Below are positions 61,795 to 64,000 of a stretch of 64,000 nucleotides of DNA, in pieces (positions within the stretch are counted from its first letter, which is position 1; each line of letters starts with the position of its first letter). Source of the stretch: Shewanella hanedai (GTDB taxonomy: Bacteria > Pseudomonadota > Gammaproteobacteria > Enterobacterales > Shewanellaceae); the NCBI RefSeq assembly GCF_007197645.1, contig NZ_VKGK01000027.1, positions 1 to 64,000 of the forward strand, given 5' to 3'. The notes under the pieces are model-generated. The model saw only the letters and a list, made by a program, of their open reading frames with translations. It did not search any database and was not told the DNA's origin. The translations under genes were made by a program, and so were the position numbers.

Positions 61795-64000
61795 TTAGAA
61801 ACTATAGCTGAAGCCAAGATGGTAACGGCGGCCATAGATATAGTTCTCGTACAGACGTTCTTCAAACCCAGCAAACTGACGCTGTTCAGATTCAGTGAGG
61901 TTGATAGCGTTAAAACTAACTGTCAGTTGTTTAGTGATGTCATAGCTGGCTGAAAAATCTAACTGGCCATAATCATCACCAAATATCACATTTTCTTGTC
62001 TGCCAGATGGCTCAATCAAATATTGACTGCGATAGTTGTAGGCTAGACGTGTGCTGAAATCATACTTCTCGTAGAACACCACGGCGTTGTAGCTGTCTTT
62101 GGATAATCCCGGCATGCCAAAACTATTGCTGACACCTTCACGATTAAAATCTGCATCACTGTCCTGATAGGTATAGTTCAGGTTAAGGCCAAAACCATTT
62201 AAGAAACCTGGTAGGTACTCAAAAATATGCTGGAAGGCAATTTCATAACCTTTAACCTTGGCGCCTGCACCGTTGGTTGGTTCAATCGTGGCAACGTCGA
62301 TGTTATCTTCCAGAGTTGAGTCATGACGAAGGTCAAAGATGAACGAATCCACGTCTTTGTAAAACCCTGCAAGGGAGAGTACTGAGGCTTCATCGAAATA
62401 CCATTCCAATGATAAATCATATGATGTTGCACGGTATGGATCGAGATCCGGGTTACCTTGGCGTATGGTTATTTCGCCATCACCATTTTCGCTAATTGAC
62501 TTATGGGCAGAGAGATCCGACAAGGCGGGACGTGACATGACCTTAGCAACAGCGCCACGCAGTAGCAGGTCATCCGTGAGGCCTAGGGAAACGTTAAAGC
62601 TTGGTAGTACATCGCTATAGTCATTTTCTATTGTACGTTCTACATCAGTGCCATCAAGCTCTTCGCTAAGACCAATAGATTCAACATCGGTGTGGACATA
62701 TCGGGCACCAATGTTACCTCTTAGAGACATATCGCCGAAGACTTCAGTGTTGTAGTCAACTCGTACATAGGCAGCCTGGGTTTTCTCGGTGACGTCATAG
62801 TTAAACTCTGGAACAGGCTCAAGCGTTAATGGTATACCTTCAGCTTGAGCAGTATCACGCAGCTTGAATAAATCTGTTTGGTTATAACTAACACTTGAGA
62901 CTTCTGAATCCGAGCCTTCATACAGCCCTGTGATCGTTTTGCCTTTAAATTCATTCAGCCCATGGTTTTCAAACTTTTTGATAAAGGCTTCGTCTTTGGT
63001 GCGAGACTTGTTTTGATGCTTGAACATGGTGCCGAATTTCACATCGGTAAAGAAATCACCGTCTAAGGTTCCTGTGACATCAAATTTTACGGTCGCCTTG
63101 GTATTTTCAATATTAAACAGTTGTACCCTTAGGTTAGCGGGTTTGCTGGTGTAGATATCCGAGTTACCAGGGTTTACAAGTTCACTGGTATCGCTAATTG
63201 GTACATTCTTGGCATCTTTGTAATAGTCGATAACCGGGAAGCGACCATCTAGACGATAATCCAGATCAAACTTATGATCCGCTTCTGCAAAAGAACGGAT
63301 ATTGTCGTCAGTGTGACGCTCGATATGAGAATAACCGACTTCACTGGCAAGCTCCCAGTTATCGTTCAGTACATAGCTGCCACCAAAAGTGGTAGTCAGT
63401 GTTTTAGTGGTTTCTTCGTTATACCAAGCGCTATTGAATACCTGCGCACCGTCTATTTGTGAGACAATTAAAGTTCCATTTTCATTCACTACCGCTGAAT
63501 CTGAACCTTTTAAAATAACAGGCTTTTTCTTCTTTTTGTTTCCAGCGATAGGGAAACGAGTTTCCAAATAGGATTCATCGCGTACTTGTGTCAGTTGGCT
63601 ATAGAGGGTGTCCAGATATAGCTCAAAGGTATCTGTTGGTTGCCACTGAAGCGACAGTGTTCCACCTGTGCGAGTGCGCTCTTTTGTACCTGTTTGGTAA
63701 CGAAGTCGATTCAGGTAAGAATACTCATCGCCGACTTCAGCGCCTTCAACCGCACCATCGTCTTCATTAACGATATTTTGTCGCCAGCCCCATCCACGTA
63801 AAGCATCTTCTTGCAGGGTGCGGACCGAGTGGTTAGCTGAGAGTAAAAACCCAAAGGTTTTATCTTCATTTTGGCGGCTAAGTAAAGCAGAAAGACGTGG
63901 TTCTGTTTTTTGAGTTAATTCAGAGTAATCAGCAAATGCGGTCAGTTTGGTTCGATCATCTTTAAAGTCCAGTGCACGGCGGGTCACCACGTTCACTGTG
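61795..64000 (-). CDS. TonB-dependent outer-membrane receptor (5' end outside window)
   Basis: At least 735 residues are present and the frame continues past the right edge, so the signal peptide, TonB box and most of the plug are missing here. The first residues, TVNVVTRRALDFKD, are the end of a plug domain (G-x-V-N-V-V-T-R). The rest is a 22-strand-type barrel ending RYHLGFSYSF with the C-terminal Phe. Typical blocks include DVLPSFNVSLGLTDDLLLRGAVAKVMSRPALSDLS and NGFGLNLNYTYQDSDAD. This type often imports oligosaccharides in marine gammaproteobacteria. Its place beside sulfatases and GH110 suggests uptake of sulfated galactan fragments. Confidence 0.9.
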   Translation of the reverse strand, partial: TVNVVTRRALDFKDDRTKLTAFADYSELTQKTEPRLSALLSRQNEDKTFGFLLSANHSVRTLQEDALRGWGWRQNIVNEDDGAVEGAEVGDEYSYLNRLRYQTGTKERTRTGGTLSLQWQPTDTFELYLDTLYSQLTQVRDESYLETRFPIAGNKKKKKPVILKGSDSAVVNENGTLIVSQIDGAQVFNSAWYNEETTKTLTTTFGGSYVLNDNWELASEVGYSHIERHTDDNIRSFAEADHKFDLDYRLDGRFPVIDYYKDAKNVPISDTSELVNPGNSDIYTSKPANLRVQLFNIENTKATVKFDVTGTLDGDFFTDVKFGTMFKHQNKSRTKDEAFIKKFENHGLNEFKGKTITGLYEGSDSEVSSVSYNQTDLFKLRDTAQAEGIPLTLEPVPEFNYDVTEKTQAAYVRVDYNTEVFGDMSLRGNIGARYVHTDVESIGLSEELDGTDVERTIENDYSDVLPSFNVSLGLTDDLLLRGAVAKVMSRPALSDLSAHKSISENGDGEITIRQGNPDLDPYRATSYDLSLEWYFDEASVLSLAGFYKDVDSFIFDLRHDSTLEDNIDVATIEPTNGAGAKVKGYEIAFQHIFEYLPGFLNGFGLNLNYTYQDSDADFNREGVSNSFGMPGLSKDSYNAVVFYEKYDFSTRLAYNYRSQYLIEPSGRQENVIFGDDYGQLDFSASYDITKQLTVSFNAINLTESEQRQFAGFEERLYENYIYGRRYHLGFSYSF

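Noticed and set aside
1..64000. CRISPR arrays, tRNA or rRNA genes, prophage
   Set aside because: No regularly spaced repeats, no cloverleaf-type sequence and no structural phage genes were recognised anywhere in the window.

Overview
The window looks like a chromosomal segment of a marine gammaproteobacterium, most probably Shewanella. This rests on recognisable protein families (YheS/YheV, DbpA, BCCT carrier, a large NO-detoxification set, an octaheme cytochrome c) and on short interspersed repeats that I associate with this genus. The assignment is by family recognition only; no database search was possible. No rRNA, tRNA or CRISPR array was seen.

Layout. 1-119: 3' tail of a group II intron entering from the left. 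126-8623: ordinary core genes (a lipoprotein, a TIGR02444-type protein, the ABC-F ATPase YheS, YheV, a tricorn-type S41 peptidase, and a MarR regulator with an overlapping zinc-ribbon protein). 8715-9670: a decayed membrane-anchored XRE regulator. 10013-11311: an enoyl-CoA hydratase-like protein and a small conserved protein. 11664-18817: a nitric oxide defence island. It holds quinol NO reductase (norB/norZ) on its own promoter with an NsrR-like site. Converging on it is an operon of a small membrane protein, nnrS and hmp, which has a sigma-54 promoter and paired NorR-type sites and is divergent from norR. 18961-22956: a POT/MFS carrier, a DUF3313 lipoprotein and the RNA helicase DbpA. 23356-29054: a DUF1028 protein with three 177-residue repeats, a diguanylate cyclase interrupted by an in-frame stop, and an outer-membrane channel. 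29179-33661: BCCT carrier, hydrolase/OsmC fusion and EamA exporter. 34090-35752: a leukocidin-fold secreted protein with an unknown neighbour. 36002-36267: a MITE-like element.

36301-48996 is a glycine/serine catabolic island. Minus-strand genes encode an AGCS symporter, GcvT, a DadA-like oxidoreductase and a LysR regulator. An XRE-cupin regulator sits in the middle. Plus-strand genes encode a severed serine dehydratase beta domain, GlyA, GcvH, GcvP and a porin. A perfect 20-bp palindrome, with a weaker relative upstream of the symporter, may be the operator that ties the two arms together.

49220-64000 is the left part of a polysaccharide-utilisation locus for a sulfated alpha-1,3-galactan, carrageenan-like by inference. 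It has four S1-type sulfatases, a GH110 alpha-1,3-galactosidase, an unassigned secreted TIM-barrel protein and a TonB-dependent receptor cut by the right edge. A truncated DUF417 gene at 49220-49657 suggests where foreign DNA joined the chromosome. The octaheme cytochrome/TPR protein lies between the TIM-barrel gene and the sulfatase operon.
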